From Epiperipatus broadwayi (Eukaryota > Onychophora > Udeonychophora > Euonychophora > Peripatidae), in assembly GCA_028023455.1 (NCBI GenBank), contig JAQFVV010006306.1, forward strand, positions 2,879,001 to 2,943,000: a stretch of DNA of 64,000 nt. The letters run 5' to 3'. The notes under the pieces were generated by a model. The model worked only from the letters and a program-made list of their open reading frames with translations. It was not told the origin of the DNA and did not search any database. Positions 20,111 to 32,538 of this stretch are shown here, piece after piece (the first letter of the stretch is position 1; every line of letters begins with the position of its first letter). A program made the translations under genes and the position numbers.

Positions 20111-22790
20111 CATTTCTGCATCAGACAACTGAATATTATTCACAGATATGAAACTTCAATCATGTATTAGGAAACTCAGACTTTATGTAATTAAATCCTC
20201 AAATATTTCACTCAAATTGTTAGTTATATGAAGGGAAAAAAGAATGCATTTATTTTTTATTCATATATTTATTCATCATCATCAATGCAGATCCTATAAC
20301 AAACTAAAGTCCAACTTCTCTACTTTATTTCTCTTTTTCTCACATTCTTTGCAATCTGTTCCAGCATATTTTTCATAATTATTTGGCCTTTAAGTATTTC
20401 ACAATTCAATTCTTTTCTATATTTTTCTTTTAATCTACTTTTGCTTTTTTGTCTAAACTTAAGTTTTAGATCTAAAATTAATGATCCGCAGAATATCCTC
20501 CCAACACATATTTAATAGAAGACAGTTTAGGTAATACAATTATTTTGTTTTATTTATTGTTACTTCTACCATCAATTAACTAACTTTATAAATATTTTGG
20601 AATCATGACAATTAACTATCTGCAACTATTGTCTCATCAGTGAATATGATGCACTGGACTCTTGATATTATTGCTAATTTTATTTTTAATTAACAAAGGA
20701 GCTATTATTAGTAATGGAAAAAACTTATTTAGCCTCAGGGAGATTGTCAGTTAGGAGTAATTGATAGTTTCCTGGCAACATCGAAGCCAAAGGTTATCTC
20801 TGTTGACATGGATGAAATCTTATTTCTACTCTTTGTTAAAATAACAATCCACAGAAAATATTTAATTCAACATGTTATATAATTATTAAAATTGGAGATG
20901 AACATCTCCAAAAGAAAGGATTTAATCTTACAAATATCTTCTGATTCATTATACATATTTCTTATTAAATGTCTTTTTTTTTTTTACAATCTTTTTTTTT
21001 TTTACAGTTACCTGACAAAATAACCAATTCTTTCTATCTTTGCCATTTTAAGGGCATTAAAATAAATATCTTCTTCCTCTCCGTATATATCAGTCACCAG
21101 CAGTTATCTTCATTACAATTGCGTTTCTAAATCTACACTGTTCTTTAATTAAAACATCTAACATCCATATATTTAAGAACCTCAACTTCTCATTAACCTT
21201 TTCTTTAATGGAATCCTATCCATTAAAATGAAATCTATTGGCCACTTTTCTGACTCGTAAATTAAATTATGCTATTTTTGTGAGAACCATATTTTTTAGA
21301 ATATTCAATAATTCAGCCAAAGTATGTGTTTTATTAGTTTTCACTTCAGTGAATCTTTTACAACTTCTTCCTTCGCTACTGAGCAATATGTTTCAGTGTT
21401 ATTACATGAGCTTAATTTTAACTTAATAAAAATAAAAGATTATTATTCTTATTATAAAAATTATTTATATATGTTTTCTCTCTTTTTAATGTATTTGCTT
21501 CCTTTGTAATAATTTATCATTTATATTCATTTTTATTCTTGCCAATTTTGCTTTCCCCACTTAAACTCTTTTATACATCTCAAGTGATAGGTTCTTTATT
21601 CTATAAACAACATATCTTTATCATATTGATTGATCAAATACATATTAATCTCATACTTGGGATATTTAATTCCCAAGACTGTGTACCATAACAAAAAGAA
21701 AGAAAGCTCAGCAGTTTTTTTTGCTTACGAAGGAATGAAGATATAAAATCTCTCCTAGGTTTTTGCAAGATATGATCTTAAATTGAGGTCATGGTGGGAA
21801 ATTACATCTGTTTATTAAATATGTTTTCAAGTATATTATAGGATAGATACGAGGCATCTTCTTTCAATGAGACTGAATAAGTTACTTAATGACGGTGTTC
21901 TTATTGCTGATCATCTTACTTTAATCTCATATCTAAGGACTATATCATTAAACTCATGGTTTTATATAGAAAACGTCCTTTTTTGTGGTTCATGTAAAGC
22001 AATCTTAAAACAAGTTTTGCCTTGAATCTTATTTTATGAAGTATTACTTATACAGCTCACAGATAATTCTACAAACTTTCATTTCTTTGAAATATTTTTC
22101 TCATAATGAAATGTATCTCTAGTTTATTGATGACTTAAGACCCTCCATATTCCACTCCCACCGCTACATACATATGTTGTTATGTGGCCACAACATAGTA
22201 TACAACACCTCATAATATAAAAAATGTGAGCAGCGTTTGGGCACCCTTTTGTAAAATCCTATATTTTCCAGGCACTAATTTCCAAAATTCAGCTTATTTT
22301 TTTCCTGCCTCTTTTTTAAAAACGAATCTTCAGATCTGTATTATTTTTGAGCTCATGGAATGCATCGTATAGCTTTGTACAATCATATCCCAATGCACCA
22401 GTTGTATAATAATCGCTCTTTCTAAGTATCAGGGATTTGCTTATTACAAACGACAGATAATTTGAAATGATCGAATAGTTTTCTGGAGAAATTTCAATAT
22501 CATCTTGTTTATTTTTGGGCCTTGGACCTCGTTGCCTTTGTGGTAGTTGGCGAAATGCTGAATGACTGCCTATTCACATGAAGCAAATGGGTCTTCGCTT
22601 CAGAGTCCAAGGTGTGGCAATCATGGGCCTTCTAAAATGCTCTAGATCATATTGATCGATGCACAAATAGATATTAAATATGATTGGAATACACTTATAT
22701 AGATATTGTACCGGTCAAAACATGTTTATCCATCTAACATGAGCTTCACAAAATGTACTTCAAACCCAGTCAAGCCCGAGATTTAGGTCA
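20111..22790. other. Quiet AT-rich DNA; possible old LINE tail at 20.27-20.48 kb
   Basis: TCATCATCATCAATGCAGA at 20274 followed by CTCCAACTTCTCTAC-type pyrimidine-rich sequence could be the complement of an RTE-like 3-prime end, but translation shows no clear motif. The rest to 22.8 kb shows short open frames that look random. A small palindrome ATGTTGTTATGTGGCCACAACAT lies near 22173-22196. Confidence 0.4.
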
Positions 22791-23850
22791 GGGACCAGCC
22801 TGAATTCGAACCCACTCCACCCCAAATCAAACCCCCACAAACCTAATGGATAACATAATAGTGATGGCACATGAGAATTAATTTTAAATCCGGCCGACTA
22901 GCAGAGCTGAGAAAAGACAATGAGACATCTATTACTATGACTAAACTAAAATACACATAAGCATGACTGTGTGTTTGGAAGTGGAGAAAAGGGGAATTTG
23001 AACTACTCAATAAGTTAGACAATAAAAATATAGTTTAATATAATGACAAATTATTTACATACATTTATAAATTAAGTATATACATTAGTATGTGCGTGAA
23101 TGAGCAAGCGGTCTACAAAACGATAGATATATGGTCATTCGCGCTATTATTTCTCATATGCTCTTTATTAGATAAATAATATATTATAAATAAACACATA
23201 CCTTTGGTGGGTCCAAGATTAAGATGCCAATCGATTATTAGAAAGAATTCACATAAAATTGTTATTAACCCTTTGGATTACGGTTCTGAAACATGGTGAC
23301 TTACATTCTTTCAGGGAGCATTCTGAGATTCATTATAGATATAATACAAACTATTTTCATGCCATTACGGTCGTGAAAATAAATAAAATACATTTGAAAA
23401 CATATTTGATTATATGATACAATACTTAATGAAAATTCTTTTAATTAGCGCTGGTAAGAAGAACGCTTTATTTTCCCCAAGGCAAATACTCTTAAATATA
23501 GTAATACATTACGACGGTGAGACTGTATAATAAGATTGAAATAACATTATAAATTAATAAAGTTAATAATATTCGGCATTTATATATATATATATTGAGC
23601 AGAGCGCAATTTTAATATTATTACAGCACTAAAATTAGGTCATAAGCAAAAGAAATAATACTACGAAGAAGTTTGTGGTGCTGACACAATAGCCTAAAAA
23701 TAACAGGAAAAGTCATGCTTCTGGACAAAAAATGAAGTGGATAGGCATGCCGTGGTCATCGCCGACGTGCAGGCCTTTGATACAAAGAAGTGAATATGCA
23801 TAGCATGTGCCAAACTTACGGGATCACCCCCAGAGGCATTTTTATACGAA
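22791..23850. other. Low-repeat DNA with a lone B-box-like site
   Basis: On the minus strand, GGGTTCGAATTCAGG (around 22803-22818) matches the tRNA B-box consensus, but no A box or cloverleaf accompanies it. An ATATATATATAT run lies at about 23581-23596. No gene recognised. Confidence 0.35.
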
Positions 23851-23854
23851 ATAA

Positions 23855-23930
23855 ATGTTCCGGATAGCTCAACTATCTGTGGAACGATATACGAGAAGAA
23901 ATCTATGGGTTCGAACTTGTTGCAACCCCC
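23855..23930 (+). pseudogene. tRNA-like sequence, possibly SINE head
   Basis: CCGGATAGCTCAACTATCTG resembles the first third of a tRNA-Lys-type gene (CCGGATAGCTCAGTCGG), and GGGTTCGAACTTGTTG at 23912 is an acceptable B box. The anticodon arm is not convincing and no acceptor pairing is seen. Best read as a decayed tRNA or SINE promoter. Confidence 0.4.
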
Positions 23931-24930
23931 AGATTAGAAGACTAGAAGCACGTAATATATATATACGAAGATAAGCCAAATGTCAGTAACGCAGTACAGA
24001 TGAATGTCACTAACAACATGAAATATAATTTACTGCTTTAAAATAAATGACCCTTGTTTGAGTACTATAATTTAGACAAATAATACGCTATGCAGTTATA
24101 ATATATAGATATTTAGATTTCATTTACAAAAATATACTTGAAGATTTTATTTAGTACAAGAAACATTAAGATTTACCCCCTTCCCTTTTCAGTTATTTAA
24201 AATAAATCAATCCCACCTTCATGGATTTTATAACAACTGAGAATATTTAAGTACTGTATTTGATATTTTAAGAGTATGGAAAATAAAATAAAAACTAGCA
24301 GTTATATATATAAAAAACAATTAATGGTCACCTTTTCAGAATTGAATAAATAACATTTATAAAATAAATAAGGTTTCAAAGCATTAATTAGCTTGAGTTC
24401 TGGATTCTCCCCGGGTAGAAAATCCAGAGTTAAACAAATATTTTTTTTTATATTAAACCATGAATAAAATGTTGACTCATAAAACTATCTGTCAAGTGTA
24501 TTAATTAATAATGTGTTTTAAATGGATGTTAAAAACCTTAATTCATGAAAGTTTACTTAAAAGAAGAAAAGATTTTAGAAATTCAACTCGTCAGATTGTT
24601 TGAAATTGGCATATTAATAATAACTAAAATAGACATATAACATTATTAAGTGATAAATAACTATAAATAAATGACCACACCAAAATTAAAGAAAATGAGA
24701 GCATATGAGAGAAAATTAAATATATAGAAATCATTTACTTAAGAGCAAATTACATATTAAAACAAAACAAAGTTAAATCACATATTAGAAGAAATCTTGA
24801 TAGATGAATTAGGCTAGATTTAGTTTCAATGGTGGCAGTTTGAAATAATTTACCTTGCACAATTTTAAGAGTTGATATTTCAAAGTCTGCTCATGCATGG
24901 CAATTGATTCTTATGTGACAGCAAGCTTCT
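23931..24930. other. AT-rich DNA, nothing recognised
   Basis: No coding similarity or structured repeats were found. Confidence 0.4.
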
Positions 24931-25060
24931 ATTTAGCATTCCCAAGTTCTCCATCGGGCCTTTACTTCATTCTAGGGAGCATGATATAACGGCAGCGGCA
25001 GATGATGACCCAACAGGGCCGAGAAAGGTGGTGGACTTACTACTACATCATTATTTTTTA
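24931..25060. other. GC-richer island of unknown function
   Basis: About 130 bp stand out by composition: AAGTTCTCCATCGGGCCTTT, then CATGATATAACGGCAGCGG, CAGATGATGACCCAACAGGG and a GAGAAAGGTGGTGGACTTAC end. On the minus strand GTAAGTCCACC begins with a splice-donor-like GTAAGT, and in-frame stops limit any exon. It is not shared with other repeats in the window. It may be an untranslated exon, a regulatory element or an old conserved SINE domain; I cannot choose. Confidence 0.35.
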
Positions 25061-25510
25061 ACTTTCACACTAGCGTAGGTTATGTTCACTGCAGTTCTTT
25101 CAACAGTAGCTAATCTAATCTGTCCCTGTGATTCAAAATACAGCCATTTTATACTTTTTCTTTCTCGATTGTTTTTGAAGATGCAACAGTAAGATAACAT
25201 CCAAAAATAAATTCAAATCTATTTCCAGATTAGAAATAGATTTGACAAAATGTTTATAACAAAAGTATCTTTAATCTTAATCCCATTTTAAGTAAAAACT
25301 TTAATTAAAAATACCTTCCCAGATTAAAACAATAGTGCTTCCAACCCTTTAATTATTTTTAGACTATTAATTGTAGCATCTTCCATCTTGGTTTTTATAA
25401 AACATACATTTTAATAAAAAAAGTACTTTAAAAAGAAAAAGTTTAAAAATGACGTATAATAAAATATTTATAAAAAATCAATATTTTGTTAGTATTTTGC
25501 TCCTATATAT
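25061..25510. other. AT-rich DNA
   Basis: A small inverted repeat AAATCTATTTC..GAAATAGATTT occurs near 25215-25245. Nothing else recognised. Confidence 0.4.
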
Positions 25511-25515
25511 ATATA

Positions 25516-25627
25516 TTTGAGCCGCACCTATGTATTTTAATAAAAAGAATTAATAATCATAAAATTAATAATAATAAAAATGTTAATTTAAAAGTTAAAA
25601 TTTTATAATTTAGGTGCGCATCTCAAA
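25516..25627. repeat. Short inverted-repeat element (TTTGAG..GCACCTA)
   Basis: TTTGAGCCGCACCTA at 25516-25530 and TAGGTGCGCATCTCAAA at 25611-25627 are complementary with a 2-nt difference, around an AT-only centre. The size suggests a tiny MITE. No flanking duplication identified. Confidence 0.55.
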
Positions 25628-26399
25628 TGTATACATAAAATATACATATATGACAGAAGGAACGGGATGGGATATAGGGTTTAAACACAGGTTAGTAGAT
25701 GGAACTATGAAGCTCAATCTTAAGCTAAGATTGACTGCTTCAATATAATTGTTATGAAATGTATAGCCTATTATAATCAAATTAATAATTTGTTATATTT
25801 ATAAAATTAAATGCTTTGTAATTTATAACGGGAAAGTAGACCCAAAATAATCTGTAATCTTTTGATTAATGAAGATTGCTCTTGAAAGATCTTGTTTATT
25901 TTTTATTATGGGTGTTGCTATGCATGTTTTTAAAACACATGTATATTATAAGGAATAAAATTAATAATGAAATGTATTTTATGCTCGATAAAATATATAT
26001 TAATTATATTAAAAAAATAGTAAATTCTAAAATACAGATATTTTACGTTAGATAAAATTTAATTAATTAGTGCTCAGTCATTTATAAAACTAATATATTT
26101 TATTTAACATAAAAGTTCTCTTATTTAAAGTTGACTATTTTTTATATAATTAATATATATTTTATTCAACAAACAATAGTTCTACTAATATTAACTTTCT
26201 TTCTTATAATATATATCATTAAAAGCCAATCAACATTTGGACAAACCCAATATCAATAACAATTTCAAACTGTTGCAAGGCAACCTCCTTTTGACAATAA
26301 AGATAGGGTCCCACCTTTATGAATGGTCTAATATATTTATATAGACACTAAAGATTGCAACTTGACCACAGAGATTGAAATTATTATATATATGTTTGT
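25628..26399. other. AT-rich DNA, nothing recognised
   Basis: Runs of A and T with ATATAT tracts. No features. Confidence 0.4.
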
Positions 26400-26745
26400 G
26401 ATAATATATTGGACTATTTCCATCATTAACTGTCAAGTGTTGGTAGCCGAGAGGTCAGCACAGTTGCCTCGCAAGCAGTTGCTTGCAGATAGTTTTTGCG
26501 GGTTCGCTTCCCGGCTGATGCTTTGACATATGGAAAAAAAATGTTGAATGTATAGAACATTTTAAACTTTATTTAAATTTTTCAAATACAAACAATTTGT
26601 TACCAATAACATACAAATAGACAACACTAGTTATTATTCTCCACTCTTCTTCAGGTGTTGTTGGTCTAGCATAGGAGTCGAACTTACACCTTTAGATTCT
26701 TGAATATCGAATTTTAAGGCAATGATCTAACCAGACATAGCACTT
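26400..26745 (-). mobile_element. S-family element interrupted by a tRNA-like insertion
   Basis: TTGGACTATTTCCATCATTA (26409) continues after the tRNA-like block as GTTGAATGTATAG..TTAAACTTTATTTAAA, which is the S arm. ACTCTTCTTCAGGTGTTG (26643) and GAGTCGAACTTACACC (26678) are the complements of the S central block and B box. Only one arm is present, so this is a truncated copy. Confidence 0.65.
26431..26528 (+). pseudogene. tRNA-like element with long variable arm, bounded by TGTCAA/TTTGACA
   Basis: Starting GTGTTGGTAGCCGAGAGGTC it has an anticodon stem around CTCGCAA (anticodon would be CGC), a long variable arm of about 20 nt, and the T-arm region GGGTTCGCTTCCCGG. The acceptor stem pairs through several G-U pairs to CTGATGC (ending 26521). 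A CGC anticodon with a class II variable arm is not a standard tRNA, so this is probably a derived repeat. TGTCAAG before and CTTTGACA after form short inverted ends, as also seen around the 4.2-kb tRNA-like sequence. Confidence 0.55.
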
Positions 26746-28501
26746 GGAAAATAATGCAGTATTTGGCTTTCTATTTCCTCATAATAGATGCTTAGTTTCT
26801 CATTAATTAGATTCTTAATTAATTAGTAATTTACTTGAAACCAATATAATGATTCATTTCCCATACCTATTTTTACCACATAAATGTGCACGCATGTAAA
26901 TGTGTGTGTGTGCTCTGCACTCTTCAAATGCAAATACTTTATTCATCATTTTGGAAAATTAATTTATTTTCAGCCTATAAACAATGATTGAGTTCATCAA
27001 TTTTTTTGTGCTGTTGATCAGCAGGGCTAAAAGACACCACTATCCATCATTTTCAAGTTCACTGTAAACTTTATTGTTTTGTTATGAAAATAAAATAATT
27101 TTTTGCTGATAAGAAAAATATTATTTAGACATTGCACTGAGATATATAAAAGAATACTGCTATAACTACAGTTCATTTTCATATCTTATGAAAGACCTAC
27201 GAGGAAAAGAGTTCTTAAATTTGTAATATAATGTTTATAGTGATGAACCATGTTATATATTTTTAATATAATACTTTCATGACAAATCAAACAACTAGCT
27301 AAACTGTTTATTTTGCAACAAAATACTTTTCTTGCCAATTATCTTATAACACTATTTTTTTAAGATATTTTTCATTTGTACTTTAAAAACATTTCTGCCA
27401 TTGTTAGCAATTAAATTATTGTTGGACATAAAAGAATGTTTCAAATCAGTCACAAATTTGATGTTATAATCGACACTTGAATTTATCAACGTAATTACAC
27501 AACATAAAATAAACACATCACAGGTGTGGTTTCCATTTAAAGCAAGGAGTGGCACATTTCAATATTCTAAAAACTTACACTAATGATTGCTTGTTTTAGG
27601 CCAAATGTAAAACTCAGTGGGTTGCATACAGTCTGGAAGCCATAGGTTGAGTATGGCTGATAGAGTTTACATTTTCTAATATTTTTTTTTTAATTTTATG
27701 AGGGATGAATGAATATTCAAGGCTATTTGCTTTCATTGCATATCACAAATCTGTAAATGGTTCTGATAAGTAATAGAAAATTCTTCGTCTCTATTAAAAC
27801 CATTTCCTGATAAATCTTAAAAAGTTACGTACTCATGAATTTTGTAATAGAAATGGGTTCGAGATAAAATGCTAATCTGTACTTATATTGTTTTTTCTCT
27901 CCAAATAATTTATTATAATTACGTTATTACATTAGCAGTTATGATATTCTAACATATAGTTTTAAATTTCATTGTGCAGGCTGATCATGCTATCTTTTAA
28001 TCATCAGTCTCTGCCTTTGGCACAGTTGCTGTGTAGATCTTTGGGATATATTTTATTTGATATGGTTTCATTTTTCTTCATTTGAATTTTCTGGACTTTA
28101 GCCTTTTGTTCTTCTCTTTTCCCTTTTAGGCCCATTGTATTTTTCTGTAAGAATTTAAATTATTCAGGTCTTTCTATTAATCGTATGCACGTGTGGAACT
28201 TTTCTTTGTGGTAGTAACCGCTTTTGTAACTCAGCTTCCCATTGAAGTCTAAATGTTTCGTACAAACTCATCCAGGGGCATTTCTCATAATGTTTTTGAT
28301 CTTTGCCATTTTACAGCTTTTTTATTTTGATTTTTTTTTTAATTAAACGGCAGCGACAATCATTTTTCTAACAGATTTTCAAGTGTTTTGACAAAATTAT
28401 TATACATATGCCGCTGAATAATTAAAAAATAATAAAATACATTTTCATTGCTAAAGATTTAAACAAATAAGCTAATTAAATTGGTAACTTATAATAATCA
28501 T
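26746..28501. other. AT-rich DNA, nothing recognised
   Basis: A TGTGTGTGTG run lies near 26902. The open frame on the minus strand at 27352-27555 has no recognisable similarity. No arms or tRNA-like boxes found. Confidence 0.4.
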
Positions 28502-28871
28502 TGTATATATTTTTGATCGATCCATCATCAGATTTTCAATGAAATGTACGGCTGAAGAGTTGTGGGGTGGAGTGGATTGAAGCTTGTCCTTTAAAGTATG
28601 AAGATTGGCTATCTTAATCTAAGCTGAGCATTGATTGTATATATGTGTGGAAATGATAATCTGGACCAACTGACGAGTGCTGGTTTAGCACGGAATACGG
28701 TTTGGTGATTGTTTATCTTTTCGACATTTGTGTGATCAAGTGTGTCGTATGAGATAGCGTGGATAGTTGAGAGTCGTGTGAAAGTCTGAGTTCAAACCCC
28801 CTATATATTAAATATTGGAGGGCAGGTATGAAAAAAACCTGTATTGTAGAAAAAAATTCATGTATATATTT
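28502..28871 (+). mobile_element. R-family repeat with possible 11-bp TSD
   Basis: TGTATATATTT at 28502-28512 and 28861-28871 may be the target duplication. The body matches the R copies at 12.6 and 32.4 kb (CATCATCAGATTTTCAATG, AGTATGAAGATTGGCTATC, the ribozyme block, GTGTGAAAGTCTGAGTTCAA). The 3-prime hairpin GGCAGG..AACCTGT is diverged. Confidence 0.7.
28655..28712 (+). ncRNA. Hammerhead ribozyme, R family, one GAAA change
   Basis: The core CTGACGA (28670-28676) is intact. Stem II GTGCT-GGTTT-AGCAC is a perfect 5-bp helix, better than in the other R copies. GAAA reads GGAA (28692-28695), so a conserved adenine is lost. Stem I GGACCAA/TTTGGTG still pairs. Probably inactive. Confidence 0.7.
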
Positions 28872-30486
28872 GTATTTTTTGCGTACTATTTTCCCACTCT
28901 ATAAGCCTTTGCATTGGAGGCTTCACCGTATTGCATTCGGGTTTGTCATTATATCTAGATTTTTTTAAAAAAAAAAAAATTAAAATTGAAACCTATTCTG
29001 TGACTGTTTTAATATGCATTCTGACCCTTTTTTTCATATTTGAAGGAGCTGTTGAACCACTACTGACATATTAAATGGTAAACCTAACATGACAGTAAAT
29101 GTACGAATAAACTGTGTATAATATTAAAATAATACAAACAGTAAATACATGAAAATTTTATATTTAAATGCAAGTAATATTAACAGTTAATTGCTGTCAG
29201 AAGTGCGACTACAGATTTGTGTTTATTTTTTCACTAAATAATATAAACAAATAAAATGGAAAACATAATACTTTATCAATGTATTTGTTAATTCCTTTTT
29301 TTTTTCTTGTTTGGTTGTACTATTTGTTCCTTTAAAAAAAAAATATTCTTTTTCATTGCAATCTGGACTTCTTATTGAAGCCAATGGTATCGTATTTAAC
29401 TTAATATTTTGTGTATTTATTGTTAAAATCAACTGCAAGATAAAAAAAGAAATTTTTCTTGTTTGGTTGTATTATTTGTACTTTGTGGTTTTTATTTTTA
29501 TATTATTCATTATTTCTCAAAATATTTATTAAGGCTTTATATATACATTGATGTTTATTGACAGGTCTGTTAAATCTTTGAATCTATTATTCATTAATTA
29601 TAATCGTAGTGTAATGAAGCTGTGTGTTATTTGTTAATTAAAAATATTTGTTCTCTTTTACTTTATAGCCTTTATAATAATAGGTTTACATTTATATGTC
29701 ATGTTTGTCTAATCATATGCGTGTTAAAAATGACATACTGTCTTTCTCCAGGGATGGATTAAATAGATTTGTACAATTGAATATTTGATTATAATATCAG
29801 GTACACACTAGACTCAAGCCCTGATTTAAGCTTGGCCTGTAAGAGTTGGTGTATATAGAATGTACGCTCTAAACTTAAGTGATTCACTTAAGATTTTTAA
29901 ATTCTTACCGGTGAGAGAGTGCGTGAAGATTTATAATATTTAAGAAATAGTGCATTATCGGAGATTGACTTCCATTTGAATAATTATTATTTTTACCTGT
30001 AATAATATAATTATAGGGGATTTGAACAGTTTATTTAAAAATTATTCTTCTCCCTTTATCTTTTTTCCTTTTCTTTTTTTTTAAATTAAAAAAGTATATA
30101 CTGTGCATAATGAAAAATGATATACTTAAAACTAACAATTACATGATCTATTTTCATTTGATATCGCAAAGAAAATCCAATTCAATAAATCGAACCATAG
30201 CTGGAATATCATGTGATCCTGCCTGAGCAAATAACCTTCTAGTTTTTATTATTATTAAAAAAGAAACAAATTATAATTATTTTTATTATTACTATTAAAT
30301 AAGCATATATATATATTAGAGTATATTGATTGACAGTTTTTTTTTTCTTTAAATATATATATAGTAAAATTTTGTGGCCTATAATGCAAGCATGCACACA
30401 TTCAATACTTGATACAATAAGATAAAATAGGTCTTGGATTTAGAATACTGTAGTTTAATAAAATTACCATGTAAACTTAATAATAT
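28872..30486. other. AT-rich DNA with small fragments
   Basis: At 29908-29978 a piece of the CACCTGGGTC-type element recurs (GAGAGTGCGTGAAGATTTAT, AGTGCATTATCGGAGATTGA). CTTGTTTGGTTGTA occurs twice (29307 and 29459). Overlapping open frames on both strands near 29.2-29.5 kb are low-complexity and look random. Confidence 0.5.
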
Positions 30487-30672
30487 ATATACGAAGAAGA
30501 GTATAGAGAAAAGCTTTCACGAAATACGTTTTTAAACAGAATGTGCTTAGCCAGCTTTCGACTATTATGAGTCATAGACATAGTGTAAGTTGGGAGGTGG
30601 GAGTGGGTGGTATATATATTCTGTTTAAAAAGTATTTTGTGAAAGCTTTTCTATATACGTTCTTCGTATATC
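30487..30672. repeat. Inverted-repeat (foldback) element, 55-bp arms
   Basis: ATATACGAAGAAGAGTATAG (30487) to TTTTTAAACAGAAT pairs with ATTCTGTTTAAAAAGTATTT (30618) to ACGTTCTTCGTATAT (30672). The spacer of about 75 bp is GT-rich. No ribozyme core and no clear flanking duplication. Confidence 0.75.
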
Positions 30673-31020
30673 TATTATAACATTTTAGTCTGAATTAAAG
30701 CCTATAATTTTATAGTTACATCTGAACTTAAAAGATCTTAAAGCTGTCAATTAATGATCTATATGAAGAAAAACTTTTAAGACTAGTTAATGGATTGGCG
30801 CAGTTATTGAATAAGGCATTGGCAATTCTTATAGAAGGAACATGGATGACATGAATAGTTTAGCTGAATCGTCAGAACTGAAGAACAAATAAATTCTCCT
30901 TAGTTTGTGATAAAAATAGTTGACTGTAAATAAAATATAGTACAAATATTGAGAAATGCTAATTGCTGTAAATAAAATCCATCATTTAACTATCTATAAA
31001 CTGAGAACAGCTGTTACTAC
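30673..31020. other. No feature recognised
   Basis: AT-rich spacer. Confidence 0.4.
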
Positions 31021-31190
31021 TTAGATTAGCAATATCTGAAGAAGAGGGGATAATAATATCACTTGAAATGTTGTGTTCTATAACTAATCTGTATTATTTC
31101 TAACGACTAAATGTATTTAGAAAGATATAGAGTTTGAATTTTTCTAAAACCAAATCAAATAAAGTTTGAAATAATCCATAATGTAACTAA
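31021..31190 (+). mobile_element. S-family 3-prime fragment
   Basis: GCAATATCTGAAGAAGAGGG, then a CACTTGAAATGTTGTG block and TTTCTAACGACTAAATGTAT, correspond to the 3-prime half of the S elements. The tRNA-like head and one arm are missing. Confidence 0.6.
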
Positions 31191-31925
31191 AGGTTTTATT
31201 TACTTTTGAGGTGTGTGAATAGAAACATATCATTGAATCTCTTCAGAATGAAGTTCTTTCAAAGAGTAATCCATTCTTTAATCCATTACTTATCTTCTCC
31301 AAATCACACCAACAACATCCTTATTTTATCCAACCATCTCACGTGTGGTCTCATTTCAGGTCTTTTAAATCTCTTGGAATCTAATTTAATTCTTTAACTA
31401 TCAGCTTTATTTTAAACTCGTGATTATTTCAGTGATACCTTGTTTTTCTTATGCTTTTGATTCTTTCTTGCTACTGCTAATGCATTTCTTCGTACTTTGT
31501 TGGGTGATCTGCAAACTCATTCTTCTTCTGTTGAGTGTCTAAATCTGTTTCTCAAATAAAAATTGGTAAAGCGCATCTATTAAAATCTTTTTTTTTTTTT
31601 CAAACTCATAGGCAAATTTCTTTCAATATGAAGTTACTTCTACCAAAAGCACTACAAGTAAGTTTCATTCTGTGATTTATTTCATCCACATGTTTTCGTG
31701 TGTATTAATAATCTGACCAAAATATTTGTGGTTGGTAATTTCTTCTAATTCATGATTATTATTCTTTATTTTCTTTTTCTGAGAAAATCCTTTTAACATT
31801 ACTTTAGTCTTTTTAACTGAATTACAAGCTTATTATATGCCTATATCAATATAATATATAGGGTATGTGCACACAGACTTTCACACGACCCACTGATACA
31901 CTTAAACACATATATGTCGAAAAGA

Positions 31926-31986
31926 AATAATCACCAATATATGTATTTCATGCTAAACCAGCAATCATCAGTTGGTCCAGATTATC
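31926..31986 (-). ncRNA. Type I hammerhead ribozyme, R family (core intact)
   Basis: On the minus strand the core CTGATGA corresponds to 31971-31965. Stem II TGCT-GGTTT-AGCA, GAAA, stem III ATACATAT and the cleavage base A (31938) follow. Stem I pairs ACCAA with TTGGT, then after a CCA bulge ATAATC with GATTAT, a 6-bp distal helix. All conserved bases are present. Confidence 0.85.
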
Positions 31987-32538
31987 ATCTCTACACATAT
32001 ATGCAATAAGTGCTCAGATATATATTAAGATAGCCAATCCTCATACTTTAATGGACAGGTTTCAATCCACTCTACACTCCAACTCTTCAACCAGCTATCC
32101 AATTGAAAATCTGATGATGGAACGCTCATCTTTTCGACATATATGTGTTCAAGTGTATCAGTGTTATGAGACAGAGTGGAGAGTGGTGGGTCATGTGAAA
32201 GTCTGTGCTCATATACCCTATATATTATATATATTGATACATGTATGTAATAAGCCTGTATTTCAGTTATTACATAGTAGAGATGTCTGCCCATCCCTCC
32301 TATATGTATTAAATGGATTATGTCTTGTACATGAGGGGCCAGATTGACTTTAGGTCAACATAAGTGTAATGAGAATCCTGGCCTCAGGGTGGCCTTTGAG
32401 CATTCCATCATCAGATTTTCAATTGGATGGACGGTTGAAGAGTTGGAGTGTAGAGTGGATTGAAGTCTGTCCATTAAAGTATGAAGATTGGCTATCTTAA
32501 TATATATCTGAGCACTTATTGCATATATGTGTAGAGAT

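Noticed and set aside
27352-27555. 67-codon minus-strand frame
   Set aside because: No motif, low complexity, no splice or promoter context.
32051-32347. 98-codon open frame on plus strand and 89-codon frame on minus strand
   Set aside because: Both lie inside the R composite and overlap the ribozyme repeat; they are chance frames in a repeat.
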